This document shows positions 21,568 to 27,668 of a stretch of 33,261 nucleotides of DNA, piece by piece (position 1 is the stretch's first letter; the number at the start of each line of letters is the position of its first letter). The DNA is taken from positions 1 through 33,261 of IMG/VR virus record IMGVR_UViG_3300043219_000036; one strand, given 5' to 3'. This DNA comes from a virus. The position numbers and the translations under genes were made by a program. Under the pieces are notes generated by a model. That model ran no database searches. It was not told the DNA's origin and worked only from the letters and a program-made list of their open reading frames with translations.

Positions 21568-21725
21568 AATTCATTTTCCATAGCTAACAAATCATTAATT
21601 GATCCCTGTTCTGTTTTTCCATAACCTATTAAATCGCCTTCATCGTAATCTTCCCGTATAGCCGACCAATCGTATTTTCTCATAGGTATTGGCGGATAGT
21701 CGAAACTTGTTATAATCTTATTCAT
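21564..21725 (-). CDS. Hypothetical protein, 53 aa
   Basis: ATG at 21725, TGA at 21564, overlapping the next start as ATGA. The product MNKIITSFDYPPIPMRKYDWSA continues with IREDYDEGDLIGYGKTEQ and ends INDLLAMENEL. The phrase 'FDYPPIP.R..DW.A..ddYdegd.iGyGkTe..Ai.dL' is typical of a small phage protein of unknown function that I have seen in many phages, so this is a real gene despite its size. Confidence 0.7.
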   Translation of the reverse strand: MNKIITSFDYPPIPMRKYDWSAIREDYDEGDLIGYGKTEQGSINDLLAMENEL

Positions 21726-21741
21726 AGTTGTTTATTTCTGA

Positions 21742-22092
21742 TTACATATAATAGTGATATTTGAAATATTTATTTTTCGCAATTTGAATACAAATAGTAC
21801 CTGCAAATTCATCACCTGTATAGCCTCCGTTCGTAGTTTGGTCTACCCATTGTCCTTTTAATTCATCGAAGTAATCTTCTTGTTGAAAGTTCCCAATAGG
21901 TTTGAATACTATTGAAAAATTATAAGCATTATCGGCGTCTTTCATTGAATGCTTTATATCTTCATAAGCCAAATCAGAAACAAATGTTCTTACTTGACTA
22001 AATATTTCAGCATCTTTTAAAAGTTCATTATTGCAATCTTCAGCATACTCTTTCATGCACTTGTCTTGATATTCTTTGTCTGTCTGATTCAT
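21742..22092 (-). CDS. Hypothetical protein, first gene of the divergent minus-strand unit, 116 aa
   Basis: A helical N-terminal half (EYQDKCMKEYAEDCNNELLKD) is followed by a segment with YFDELKGQWVDQTTNGGYTGDEFAG and a strand ending IQIAKNKYFKYHYYM. It is the first gene behind the minus-strand promoter at 22113-22144. I do not recognise it. The aromatic C-terminus is unusual but no motif is evident. Confidence 0.6.
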   Translation of the reverse strand: MNQTDKEYQDKCMKEYAEDCNNELLKDAEIFSQVRTFVSDLAYEDIKHSMKDADNAYNFSIVFKPIGNFQQEDYFDELKGQWVDQTTNGGYTGDEFAGTICIQIAKNKYFKYHYYM

Positions 22093-22112
22093 AATTAGTT
22101 TTTATTTACCCA

Positions 22113-22144
22113 CAAATCTAACCATTACAACAATACCAATCAAG
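22113..22144 (-). promoter_or_regulatory. Minus-strand promoter in the divergent region
   Basis: On the minus strand CTTG (22144-22141), 20 nt, then TAGATTTG (22120-22113). The -7 box is perfect and the upstream box has the TTG core. It drives 22092 and following genes to the left, divergent to the plus-strand promoter at 22192-22234. The 157-nt gap between the two gene sets therefore is the early control region. Confidence 0.7.
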
Positions 22145-22191
22145 TTGAAAATATTGAACAGATTTCGTATATTATCAATAAAATCTATTTA

Positions 22192-22234
22192 TGACAAATA
22201 TCATGTTTTTCTAAAAATATTAACCGTTACTTGC
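22192..22234 (+). promoter_or_regulatory. Early composite promoter, copy 1 (divergent region)
   Basis: TGAC-AAAT-ATCA at 22192-22203, TG, 21 nt, then TTACTTGC at 22227-22234. The right half-site has one change from GTCA. The ATG of the 103-aa gene is 15 nt after the box, and the leader (GCTGAAAATTAAACGAT) is nearly the same as that of copy 3. Confidence 0.75.
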
Positions 22235-22249
22235 TGAAAATTAAACGAT

Positions 22250-22561
22250 ATGAAAGATTTAGGAATTACAAAAGGGAAATGGGAGATAGAACACGATGGT
22301 ACAGAAGTGTTTGTTTATGCCGGAGAAAAGCCAATCTTCAATGAGTGGATACAGCCGGACTCAGAAGCAAACGCAGTACTATTTGCAGATGCCGGAAACA
22401 CCGCTCAGAAATGCGGCTTACTTCCTTCTGAGTTGTTAAAACAAAGGAATGAATTGTTATATGCGTTGAAATTATTAAAGGCATCTTACGCTATGTATGA
22501 TAACTTATTGAACTTCGATGTCAGTATAGCATTGAGGGCAATCAACAACGCCACTAAATGA
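22250..22561 (+). CDS. Ead/Ea22-like conserved phage protein, 103 aa
   Basis: The pattern GKWEIEHDGTEVFVYAG followed by ANAVLFADAGNTAQKCGLLPSELLKQRNELLYALK is characteristic of a broad family of phage early proteins (Ead/Ea22-like), with 'NA.LiadAgnt...tgl.PselL.qrneLl.alk'. Function in phage biology is poorly known. It is the first gene of the plus-strand early unit and is directly behind copy 1 of the early promoter. Length is typical for short members. Confidence 0.75.
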   Translation: MKDLGITKGKWEIEHDGTEVFVYAGEKPIFNEWIQPDSEANAVLFADAGNTAQKCGLLPSELLKQRNELLYALKLLKASYAMYDNLLNFDVSIALRAINNATK

Positions 22562-22713
22562 TTACACGAAACGAAATATTCAATTGGTTTAAATCAGACT
22601 GGCAAGGTCAGGAACTAAGTTTAATTATTTCTATATTTAGAAGTTTCTCCGATGAATCATTAGCAACTCAATATAATTTGAAAGTATTACGAAAAGGATA
22701 TTTTATAAACTAA
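22558..22713 (+). CDS. Hypothetical protein, 51 aa
   Basis: The start overlaps the previous stop (ATGA). The product MITRNEIFNWFKSDWQGQELSL continues with a helix and ends KVLRKGYFIN. Helical, with aromatic residues at both ends; no membrane helix. Coupled translation with the Ead-like gene supports it. Not recognised. Confidence 0.55.
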   Translation: MITRNEIFNWFKSDWQGQELSLIISIFRSFSDESLATQYNLKVLRKGYFIN

Positions 22714-22723
22714 AATTGATATT

Positions 22724-22906
22724 ATGAACAAAGTTAAACCATTTCACTACGTTATTTTTGCAGCCATAATCTTAACGGCTCTATTTGGAGAAAGTGTTAT
22801 AACTCACCTTGTAGATATGGCATTTCTAAACCTGAAGGAGTTTTTTATCTTCCTTGGGATTATTGTATTATTTGCATTGTATATAACTTACAGACTAAAA
22901 GAATAA
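22724..22906 (+). CDS. Two-helix membrane protein, 60 aa
   Basis: The product MNKVKPFHYVIFAAIILTALFG has a first transmembrane helix (about 8-22). The second (FFIFLGIIVLFALYITY) is near the C-terminus. Short charged ends. Early membrane proteins of this size often act in host takeover or exclusion, but nothing specific is visible. Confidence 0.6.
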   Translation: MNKVKPFHYVIFAAIILTALFGESVITHLVDMAFLNLKEFFIFLGIIVLFALYITYRLKE

Positions 22907-22908
22907 CC

Positions 22909-23115
22909 ATGGCACGAAAAAGAAAAGACACTATCAAATCAGCTAATCTAGCAGTTGAAAATTGGGCGAAAGGCAATCAGGAGACAGCACACCATCTAAA
23001 AGCTAAACAACTGGTAGAAGAACACAACTTGAAAATTAAGGGCATGAAAGTAACCAAGAGGAAGGTTGAGGGCGGGATTAGATTATATACTTTACATTAT
23101 ACAGATAAAAATTAG
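22909..23115 (+). CDS. Small basic hypothetical protein, 68 aa
   Basis: The product MARKRKDTIKSANLAVENWAKG continues with AHHLKAKQLVEEHNLKIKGMKVTKRKVEGGIRLYTLHYTDKN. Strongly basic, with helix then beta hairpin. A nucleic-acid-binding role is possible from the charge. The start lies 2 nt after the preceding stop. No family recognised. Confidence 0.6.
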   Translation: MARKRKDTIKSANLAVENWAKGNQETAHHLKAKQLVEEHNLKIKGMKVTKRKVEGGIRLYTLHYTDKN

Positions 23116-23119
23116 AATT

Positions 23120-23305
23120 ATGAAACACTTAGATTTAATTTATTACATCGCTTCAATGCTTATTGCATTACTAATGTTCTTTATGAAATTCACAGCCCCA
23201 AACGCATTGGGTGAAATTATATTAAAGACTGTTGGTAAATTAGTTCCTTTATTCGTTATCGGATATTCGTTTATTCAGATTTTTAAAATACTTGGAGTGC
23301 TTTAA
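23120..23305 (+). CDS. Membrane protein, 61 aa
   Basis: I chose ATG at 23120, 4 nt after the preceding stop, over a longer overlapping frame from 23066. The product MKHLDLIYYIASMLIALLMFF has one helix and GKLVPLFVIGYSFIQIFKILGVL a second. Last gene before the 500-nt RNA-like region. Function unknown. Confidence 0.6.
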   Translation: MKHLDLIYYIASMLIALLMFFMKFTAPNALGEIILKTVGKLVPLFVIGYSFIQIFKILGVL

Positions 23306-23337
23306 TTTGCACACCTCAATAAGATTTCGTTACTTTG
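23306..23337 (+). promoter_or_regulatory. Host-type promoter of the candidate structured RNA
   Basis: TTTG (23306-23309), 20 nt, TTACTTTG (23330-23337). One mismatch to TAnnTTTG. The palindrome of the early promoters is absent here, so this unit would follow the host polymerase directly. The predicted start is around 23342, at the base of the first long stem. Confidence 0.65.
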
Positions 23338-23341
23338 CCAG

Positions 23342-23700
23342 TGAATGATAGATTTGAAATCAAATAGAGTAAACAATATTTCTTTGACAGAGGTCAGAGC
23401 TATCATTCAAATTAAATCCTTTCAGTTCATTCTGGAGGGATTTTCTGGTTTGGTAGGAGGATGAAATGATTTAGCAGCAACCAAACTAAATGTGCTACTG
23501 CGGGGATTGGGGAAGCACTATCCGAGTATAAGATGGACGAGGAGAAACCATACGGCTCTTACAAGGCTAAAACGAATGCCATAAGTTAAATAGTTGTAAG
23601 TCTATTTAACCGACACGATGAAAGTTCTACAAGTTCAGAGGTAAATTATCGTAAGGAATACTAATTCTGATAATACAGTTATTAGGATTAGTATATCCTT
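23342..23700 (+). ncRNA. Candidate structured non-coding RNA, about 350 nt
   Basis: Between 23306 and 23808 no convincing gene exists. The stretch instead contains consecutive strong stems: GAATGATAG (23343-23351) with CTATCATTC (23400-23408), enclosing ATTTG-AAAT-CAAAT and TGAC-AGAG-GTCA hairpins; AAATCC/GGGATTT with inner CAG/CTG; ATTTAG/CTAAAT; GTGCT/AGCAC; ATGG/CCAT; GTTAAATAG/CTATTTAAC; and ATACTAAT/ATTAGTAT extended inward by six more pairs. GTTTGGT (in a loop) can also pair with downstream ACCAAAC as a pseudoknot. A promoter stands just upstream. The 3' end is uncertain: the last hairpin ends at about 23699 with no T-run. A 39-codon frame (23345-23464) could be a leader peptide. Confidence 0.55.
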
Positions 23701-23705
23701 AACTC

Positions 23706-23763
23706 TAAAAGATACAGTTCTAGGTAGTAGATTAAACTAAATACATAAACATGACTTCTGTCA
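23706..23763 (+). repeat. Direct repeat copy A upstream of early promoter 2
   Basis: The 21-nt core TAAAAGATACAG-TTCTAGGTA (23706-23726) and the following TTAAACTAAAT region recur at 24262-24319, each ending in the TGAC palindrome. The copies share the core exactly and most of the next 35 nt. This is a duplicated promoter module. Confidence 0.75.
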
Positions 23764-23794
23764 TATAAATTCTAATAAGTAATCTATAAATTGC
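23752..23794 (+). promoter_or_regulatory. Early composite promoter, copy 2
   Basis: TGAC-TTCT-GTCA at 23752-23763 is a perfect palindrome. TA, 21 nt and TAAATTGC at 23787-23794 follow. The box lies where a longer frame would have its TTG start, which is why the ATG at 23809 is taken for the gene. Confidence 0.78.
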
Positions 23795-23808
23795 ATAAAA
23801 ATAAAACT

Positions 23809-24042
23809 ATGAATCATCACGAAATTGTAAAAAAATTGATTGGGAGAATTAACCCAGTAGGAGAAACCAATATGGACAATGAAAGATTTAAAAATCTAAA
23901 AGAGTTAACTGCGTTGGTTGAAAACCTGATTACTGATATTGATGATATGGCATTTAATAATAGAGATGCTCATGAGTTTTCGGTTAAAAGAGCAGCGACA
24001 TATGCAACTGAGTTTCTAGACAGAATTAGAAGCGTTGAATAA
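23809..24042 (+). CDS. Conserved phage hypothetical protein, 77 aa
   Basis: The product MNHHEIVKKLIGRINPVGETN continues with DNERFKNLKELTALVENLITDIDDMAFNNRDAHEFSVKRAATYATEFLDRI. This is a known conserved phage protein pattern ('eivkkLiG.i.PvGet..D..RfeNLk.l..lvd.Li.dId.va......efSvkraG..A..Fl'). It is fully helical and its function is not established. The ATG is 14 nt after early promoter 2. Confidence 0.75.
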   Translation: MNHHEIVKKLIGRINPVGETNMDNERFKNLKELTALVENLITDIDDMAFNNRDAHEFSVKRAATYATEFLDRIRSVE

Positions 24043-24081
24043 AGAAAGGGTTGTTGAATCTAATAATTAAAATAAATAAAA

Positions 24082-24258
24082 ATGCCAAAAGGAAAAGCAA
24101 ATAGCAGATTTAGTTTTAAGACTGACCCAAAAACAGGAAAGTCAAAAGGATGTCAATATGAAGATGGAACTTGGTGTAATTTGCCTAAATACAAAAGGTG
24201 CGAACACTGTATTAGATGCGTTGACGGAAGTAAGGCTTGTTATGTTACTGCGCTCTAA
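24082..24258 (+). CDS. Small cysteine-rich protein, 58 aa
   Basis: ATG at 24082, TAA at 24256-24258. The product MPKGKANSRFSFKTDPKTGK continues with GCQYEDGTWCNLPKYKRCEHCIRCVDGSKACYVTAL. Six cysteines, several in C-x2-C pairs, suggest zinc binding. The N-terminus is basic. It could be a small nucleic-acid- or protein-binding takeover factor. Not recognised. No promoter of its own was seen. Confidence 0.55.
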   Translation: MPKGKANSRFSFKTDPKTGKSKGCQYEDGTWCNLPKYKRCEHCIRCVDGSKACYVTAL

Positions 24259-24261
24259 TTT

Positions 24262-24319
24262 TAAAAGATACAGTTCTAGGTACTATTTTAAACTAAATTC
24301 AAAACACTGACTTTTGTCA
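24262..24319 (+). repeat. Direct repeat copy B upstream of early promoter 3
   Basis: The same 21-nt core as 23706-23726 is at 24262-24282, followed by a similar TTAAACTAAAT segment and the TGAC palindrome of promoter 3. The repeat starts 3 nt after the stop of the 58-aa gene, so the module has been copied as a unit between genes. Confidence 0.75.
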
Positions 24320-24350
24320 TGTTTATTCACCTTAGAATGTTGTTACTTGC
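24308..24350 (+). promoter_or_regulatory. Early composite promoter, copy 3
   Basis: TGAC-TTTT-GTCA at 24308-24319, TG, 21 nt, TTACTTGC at 24343-24350. The following leader (GCTTAAAATTAAACGAT) differs by one base from that of copy 1. The ATG of the 56-aa gene is 15 nt downstream. Confidence 0.8.
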
Positions 24351-24365
24351 TTAAAATTAAACGAT

Positions 24366-24536
24366 ATGGCACACAGAACATTTCAAGGATCAACAGTAGA
24401 ATCATACAAAGAACCGGAAGCAGACGATTGCACGGAATGTGGAAGCGACAGAACAAGTACTATAAATTTTATTAATCATATTGAAATTAGACGCTGCCAC
24501 GATTGTGGTTGTGAATTTGAAAAATTGGAGGAATAA
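24366..24536 (+). CDS. Small zinc-ribbon protein, 56 aa
   Basis: The product MAHRTFQGSTVESYKEP continues with DDCTECGSDRTSTINFINHIEIRRCHDCGCEFEKLEE. CTEC (22-25) and CHDC (44-47) form a typical four-cysteine zinc ribbon. ATG chosen behind early promoter 3. Such proteins may bind nucleic acid or RNA polymerase, but no target is visible. Confidence 0.65.
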   Translation: MAHRTFQGSTVESYKEPEADDCTECGSDRTSTINFINHIEIRRCHDCGCEFEKLEE

Positions 24537-24539
24537 ATT

Positions 24540-24734
24540 ATGACAGGACTAGAAAGAACACTAAAGAGCTTGAATGGGACTTATTCAATACTGAAAAATA
24601 GTAAATACGAAAAAACTAATACAACAGTCAAACTATCTTTTAATTCGGCAATGAATTTGGCTTTAATGGCATTGAAGAATGACATCGAGATGGTTGAGGT
24701 TAGGATTAAAGGAGAGCAAAACTCTAACCTATGA
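24540..24734 (+). CDS. Hypothetical protein, 64 aa
   Basis: The product MTGLERTLKSLNGTYSILKN continues with NTTVKLSFNSAMNLALMALKNDIEMVEVRIKGEQNSNL. It is an alpha/beta small protein without special motif. The start is 3 nt after the preceding stop. Not recognised. Confidence 0.55.
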   Translation: MTGLERTLKSLNGTYSILKNSKYEKTNTTVKLSFNSAMNLALMALKNDIEMVEVRIKGEQNSNL

Positions 24735-24874
24735 TTAACATACTAATACTATTTATTTCCATTCATTTCATTGTAAGCACTCTTTTATTCACGGTTGCTA
24801 TTGCATGGATTAAATGGGTTGTATTTAGATTTGAATTTGATTTTAATGAAGAGGATAATAATTATATAATTTAA
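24731..24874 (+). CDS. Small membrane protein, 47 aa
   Basis: ATG at 24731 overlaps the preceding stop (ATGA). The product MINILILFISIHFIVSTLLF has one long hydrophobic helix up to about residue 30 and an acidic tail (FDFNEEDNNYII). The coupling to both neighbours supports it as a gene. Function unknown. Confidence 0.5.
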   Translation: MINILILFISIHFIVSTLLFTVAIAWIKWVVFRFEFDFNEEDNNYII

Positions 24875-24878
24875 ACAA

Positions 24879-25409
24879 ATGGAAAACAAGACTCATTACA
24901 GGAAAGCACTAAAGAGCGACCATTTAGGAATTGCTGATTTAGAAGATTTTATTGAAGAAAAGAAACGCCTCGTGTTTACAGTCAAAGAGGTTAGGCAGTA
25001 CATAATTGTTCAGAACGACAAAAACTCTGGAATAGTAGTGGCCGGCAGAAGGATTAACGCGAATATTGCATACTTCAAAGAAAGTATTAAGCCTTTAGTT
25101 TTAAACGCTACAAACTCAAAAATAATGAAAGGCTTTAATAACGGGAGTCCATTTGTTGAAGATTGGGCGGGGACTGTTATTGAATTATACATCGACTCTA
25201 ATGTAAAAATGAAGGGTGAAATTGTTGGAGGCGTAAGGATTAAGCCCAACCAGCCGACCGCTAATAAACCAGAACTAATACCAACCAACAAAAAGGTATG
25301 GGACGCGGCAGTTGACTACTTAAAAGGAGAAGGAACTATTCAAGGCATCAAAAGCAAATATAGTATTTCAGCAACCAACGAACAAAAGCTAAAAGATGCC
25401 GCAATATAG
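24879..25409 (+). CDS. Conserved recombination-associated phage protein, 176 aa
   Basis: The product starts MENKTHYRKALKSDHLGIADL, then has VVAGRRINANIAYF and IKPLVLNATNSKIMKGFNNGSPFVEDWAGTVIELYIDSNVKMKGEIVGGVRIKP. A segment of the form 'KPlilN.tNak.i....gs..iedW.gk.iqlYi...vka.Ge.v..lrI' is recurrent in phage proteins next to YqaJ-type exonucleases. The exact role is not known; assisting single-strand annealing or SSB function is a guess. The C-terminal 40 residues are a small helical domain. It overlaps the nuclease gene by 14 nt. Confidence 0.6.
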   Translation: MENKTHYRKALKSDHLGIADLEDFIEEKKRLVFTVKEVRQYIIVQNDKNSGIVVAGRRINANIAYFKESIKPLVLNATNSKIMKGFNNGSPFVEDWAGTVIELYIDSNVKMKGEIVGGVRIKPNQPTANKPELIPTNKKVWDAAVDYLKGEGTIQGIKSKYSISATNEQKLKDAAI

Positions 25410-26046
25410 ATACGACATAAAGCAAAATACAGATGAATGGCTCGCTATTAAAGTTGGCAAATTCTCTGCTTCAACTTGTGCCGAGCTTTTAATGGATAAA
25501 AAAACTAAAGGCTATACCGGATTAATTGACAGGATAGTTGAAGAACGGATAACTGGGAATCCATCCGAAAGTAAAACATTTAAAGGTAATTTCTTTACTG
25601 AGCGTGGACATGAATTAGAGCCAGTTAATCGTGATGATTACGAAATGAGAACATTTAACGAGGTTAAACTTGTCGGAGTAGTTGAACTTGATGATTGGGT
25701 TTTATGCTCACCTGACGGACTGATTGGTGACAATATGGTATGGCAGGCTAAATGCCCTATATTCAACACGCAAAAGAAATACCTTAAATTAGTAGATAAG
25801 CATAAGGATTTATCTGATAACGATATTCTTAAAAAGATTGATGGTAATTATTACAAGCAGGAACAATTTGAACTGTTTGTAACGGAAAGGAAACAGGCCG
25901 TTTGGACTTCATACCATCCTAATTTAGCGGCTATTGATTTGATTATTGAACGCGATGTGGCAATGATTGCCGAAATAGAATCGAGATTATCTGAAGCAAA
26001 ACAAGAAGTATTGAGCGAAATAAAATTATTAAAAAGTTATGAGTGA
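25396..26046 (+). CDS. YqaJ / lambda-exonuclease-like recombination nuclease, 216 aa
   Basis: The sequence follows the YqaJ family: DEWLAIKVGKFSAST at the start, GHELEP (71-76), and WVLCSPDGLI (101-110) with Asp107. Next is MVWQAKCP (114-121), where Lys119 stands in the PD-(D/E)xK motif. The acidic residue two before it is normally Glu, but here it is Gln117. The enzyme degrades one strand of double-stranded DNA ends to give substrate for annealing. SSB and the 176-aa protein are adjacent. No RecT/beta annealase was recognised. The substitution could weaken or alter catalysis. Confidence 0.85.
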   Translation: MPQYRYDIKQNTDEWLAIKVGKFSASTCAELLMDKKTKGYTGLIDRIVEERITGNPSESKTFKGNFFTERGHELEPVNRDDYEMRTFNEVKLVGVVELDDWVLCSPDGLIGDNMVWQAKCPIFNTQKKYLKLVDKHKDLSDNDILKKIDGNYYKQEQFELFVTERKQAVWTSYHPNLAAIDLIIERDVAMIAEIESRLSEAKQEVLSEIKLLKSYE

Positions 26047-26431
26047 TTTAAAAGAAAAAGGAGTAGTAAAACAAATACTCAAAGTAGAATCAGGCACGAG
26101 CAAAGCCGGAAAAGAATGGTCTAAGCAAGAATTCATTATCGAAACATTAGACAGTCAATATCCAAAGAATATTTGCTTTACTTTATTTGGCGATAAAACG
26201 GATCTATTGCAAAGGATTACTGAAGGAATGACCGTTGAGGTTTACTTTAATTTGGAAAGTCGAGAATATAATGAACGCTGGTATCATTCGGTGAACGCAT
26301 GGAGAATACAACCGGAAGAAGTTCAGCAGAATGAACACGTAGAAACAACCGGAGATTTGCCGAAGGAGTTTGAAGCACCACCAAAAGTAGATGATAGCGG
26401 AGCAGATGATTCAGATAATTTACCTTTCTAA
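26039..26431 (+). CDS. Single-stranded DNA-binding protein, DUF3127 type, 130 aa
   Basis: An OB-fold-like body (KGVVKQILKVESGTSKAGKEWSKQEFIIETLDSQYPKNICFTLFGDK) is followed by MTVEVYFNLESREYNERWYHSVNAWRI. The acidic C-terminal tail ends DDSDNLPF, the typical SSB tip for partner binding. The DUF3127 family is Bacteroidota-specific, which supports the host assignment. It would coat ssDNA during replication and recombination. It overlaps the nuclease gene by 8 nt. Confidence 0.85.
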   Translation: MSDLKEKGVVKQILKVESGTSKAGKEWSKQEFIIETLDSQYPKNICFTLFGDKTDLLQRITEGMTVEVYFNLESREYNERWYHSVNAWRIQPEEVQQNEHVETTGDLPKEFEAPPKVDDSGADDSDNLPF

Positions 26432-26458
26432 TTACCGTTTTAATTTGTGTCTTTGAGT

Positions 26459-26992
26459 ATGGAAAAAATATGTTTTAGATGTGATTCATGGAAACCACTA
26501 ACAGAGTTTTATGCTCATAGCGGAATGAAAGACGGTCTTTTAGGTAAGTGTAAAGATTGTACAAAAGCGGATTCTGCAAAAAGAGAAAGTAGAATCCGTT
26601 CTACTCCAGAGGGTGTTGAATCAGAAAGGAAGCGACACCGCGAAAAGTACCATCGACTAGGGTATAGAGAGAAGCAGAATGAATGGGATAAGAAAAGACC
26701 ATGGACAAACAGTAATGAATATAAAGGTCTAAGAAAGAAATTCGAGGCCAAACATGGTAAGCGTGACGGTTTTGAACTTCATCATTGGAATTACAATAAG
26801 ATAGGTTCTGTTATAATTTTGCATTCGTCAACACACAAGAGAATACATAGACAACTATCTATTGATGCCAAAACGCTATGTTATAAATGGAGGGGCGAAC
26901 TTTTAGACACAAAATACAAACACCAAATGGCAATTAATGTTATGGCTAAAGAAAAGGGTTTAAATCGAGTTGTTAATGGATATGAATTATAA
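26459..26992 (+). CDS. HNH homing-endonuclease-like protein, 177 aa
   Basis: ATG at 26459 chosen; an in-frame GTG at 26447 is less likely. CFRC (5-8) and CKDC (31-34) form an N-terminal zinc finger found in many phage HNH proteins. A basic linker follows, then the HNH part with ELHHW (106-110), N111 and His122, His126, His130 in LHSSTHKRIH. It is a free-standing nuclease between SSB and DUF1367 genes and shows no sign of being inside an intron. Such genes are often mobile. Its codon use does not look obviously different. Confidence 0.8.
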   Translation: MEKICFRCDSWKPLTEFYAHSGMKDGLLGKCKDCTKADSAKRESRIRSTPEGVESERKRHREKYHRLGYREKQNEWDKKRPWTNSNEYKGLRKKFEAKHGKRDGFELHHWNYNKIGSVIILHSSTHKRIHRQLSIDAKTLCYKWRGELLDTKYKHQMAINVMAKEKGLNRVVNGYEL

Positions 26993-27010
26993 TTTTAAAA
27001 ATTAATTATT

Positions 27011-27181
27011 ATGATGTATTGTGTAGAAGTAGACAGAAGCGGATTACCAGAGGAAAACATGGTATTGCATTACAATTTAGACAAAGAACCAACAAGGGAA
27101 GAGATTGTTAAATTAGTAATCGACGAGGATTGTGGATATGATGATAACTACTGTAACGTAGAATATTATCCAGTAGGTTAA
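27011..27181 (+). CDS. Hypothetical acidic protein, 56 aa
   Basis: The product MMYCVEVDRSGLPEENMVLH continues with DKEPTREEIVKLVIDEDCGYDDNYCNVEYYPVG. Acidic, strand-helix-strand type with a Y/C-rich end. The start has a second ATG directly after it (either could be used). Not recognised, but the reading frame is well formed and fills the gap. Confidence 0.55.
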   Translation: MMYCVEVDRSGLPEENMVLHYNLDKEPTREEIVKLVIDEDCGYDDNYCNVEYYPVG

Positions 27182-27203
27182 TTTTAAAAAATAACACAAA
27201 GCC

Positions 27204-27246
27204 TGACTTTCGTCATGTTTAAAGTGAGTTGGGCTTTGTACTTTTG
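27204..27246 (+). promoter_or_regulatory. Early composite promoter, copy 4 (leaderless layout)
   Basis: TGAC-TTTC-GTCA at 27204-27215, TG, 21 nt, TACTTTTG at 27239-27246, a perfect TAnnTTTG box. The ATG is at 27251, only 4 nt behind, so the transcript should begin at or very near the start codon. Confidence 0.8.
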
Positions 27247-27250
27247 AATC

Positions 27251-27658
27251 ATGGAAATATATCTTAGAAATACAATCAATGGATTAATACCTTTGTACCC
27301 TTCCGACTTTGACGAAAAGAGGAAGTTAAAGTTAGGGCAGGATTATAAAGCCAACATTACTAATCCAAGAAATTATGAATTTCATAAAAAGTTCTTCGCC
27401 TTAGTGAATATCGGACACGAAAACACATCTCTAGAAATGCCGTTCAATACATATCGTAAGTATATAATACAAAAAGCTGGTTATTTTAAAACGTATGCAA
27501 CTCATAAGGGCGTCATGATTGAAGCCGATAGTATTTCATTTTCAAGTATGACTCAGGATGAATTTGAAGAGCTTTACAGCCGTGTAATAGATGTTATAAT
27601 CAAAGACATTGGAAGCACCACCGAAGAAATAGAAATTCAATTAACAGAATTTTTTTAA
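27251..27658 (+). CDS. DUF1367-family phage protein, 135 aa
   Basis: The sequence KLKLGQDYKANITNPRNYEFHKKFFALVNIGHEN followed by FNTYRKYIIQKAGYFKTY and a late SISFSSMTQDEFEELYSRVIDVIIKDI is characteristic of DUF1367 proteins. These sit beside replication and Nin-region genes of many phages. Function is unknown, possibly a recombination factor. It is the first gene behind early promoter 4. Confidence 0.85.
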   Translation: MEIYLRNTINGLIPLYPSDFDEKRKLKLGQDYKANITNPRNYEFHKKFFALVNIGHENTSLEMPFNTYRKYIIQKAGYFKTYATHKGVMIEADSISFSSMTQDEFEELYSRVIDVIIKDIGSTTEEIEIQLTEFF

Positions 27659-27668
27659 ATAAACGATA

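Noticed and set aside
23066-23119. Upstream start of the 61-aa membrane gene
   Set aside because: Would overlap the preceding gene; ATG at 23120 is perfectly spaced.
23345-23588. Protein-coding reading of the RNA-like stretch
   Set aside because: The best frame stops at 23464 (39 codons) and continues only past a TGA; another frame has no suitable start. Kept only as an alternative, since stems and promoter fit an RNA better.
23342-23700. Group I or group II intron, tmRNA, RNase P RNA
   Set aside because: A GTTCAGAG stretch recalls a group I R element, but no matching P, Q, S elements or split gene were found. There is no domain V hairpin, no tRNA-like ends with a tag frame and no RNase P core motifs.
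23791-23808. TTG start of the 77-aa gene
   Set aside because: The TTG is part of the -7 box of promoter 2 and would be upstream of the transcription start.
26447-26458. GTG start four codons upstream in the HNH gene
   Set aside because: ATG at 26459 begins directly at the zinc-finger segment as in related HNH proteins.
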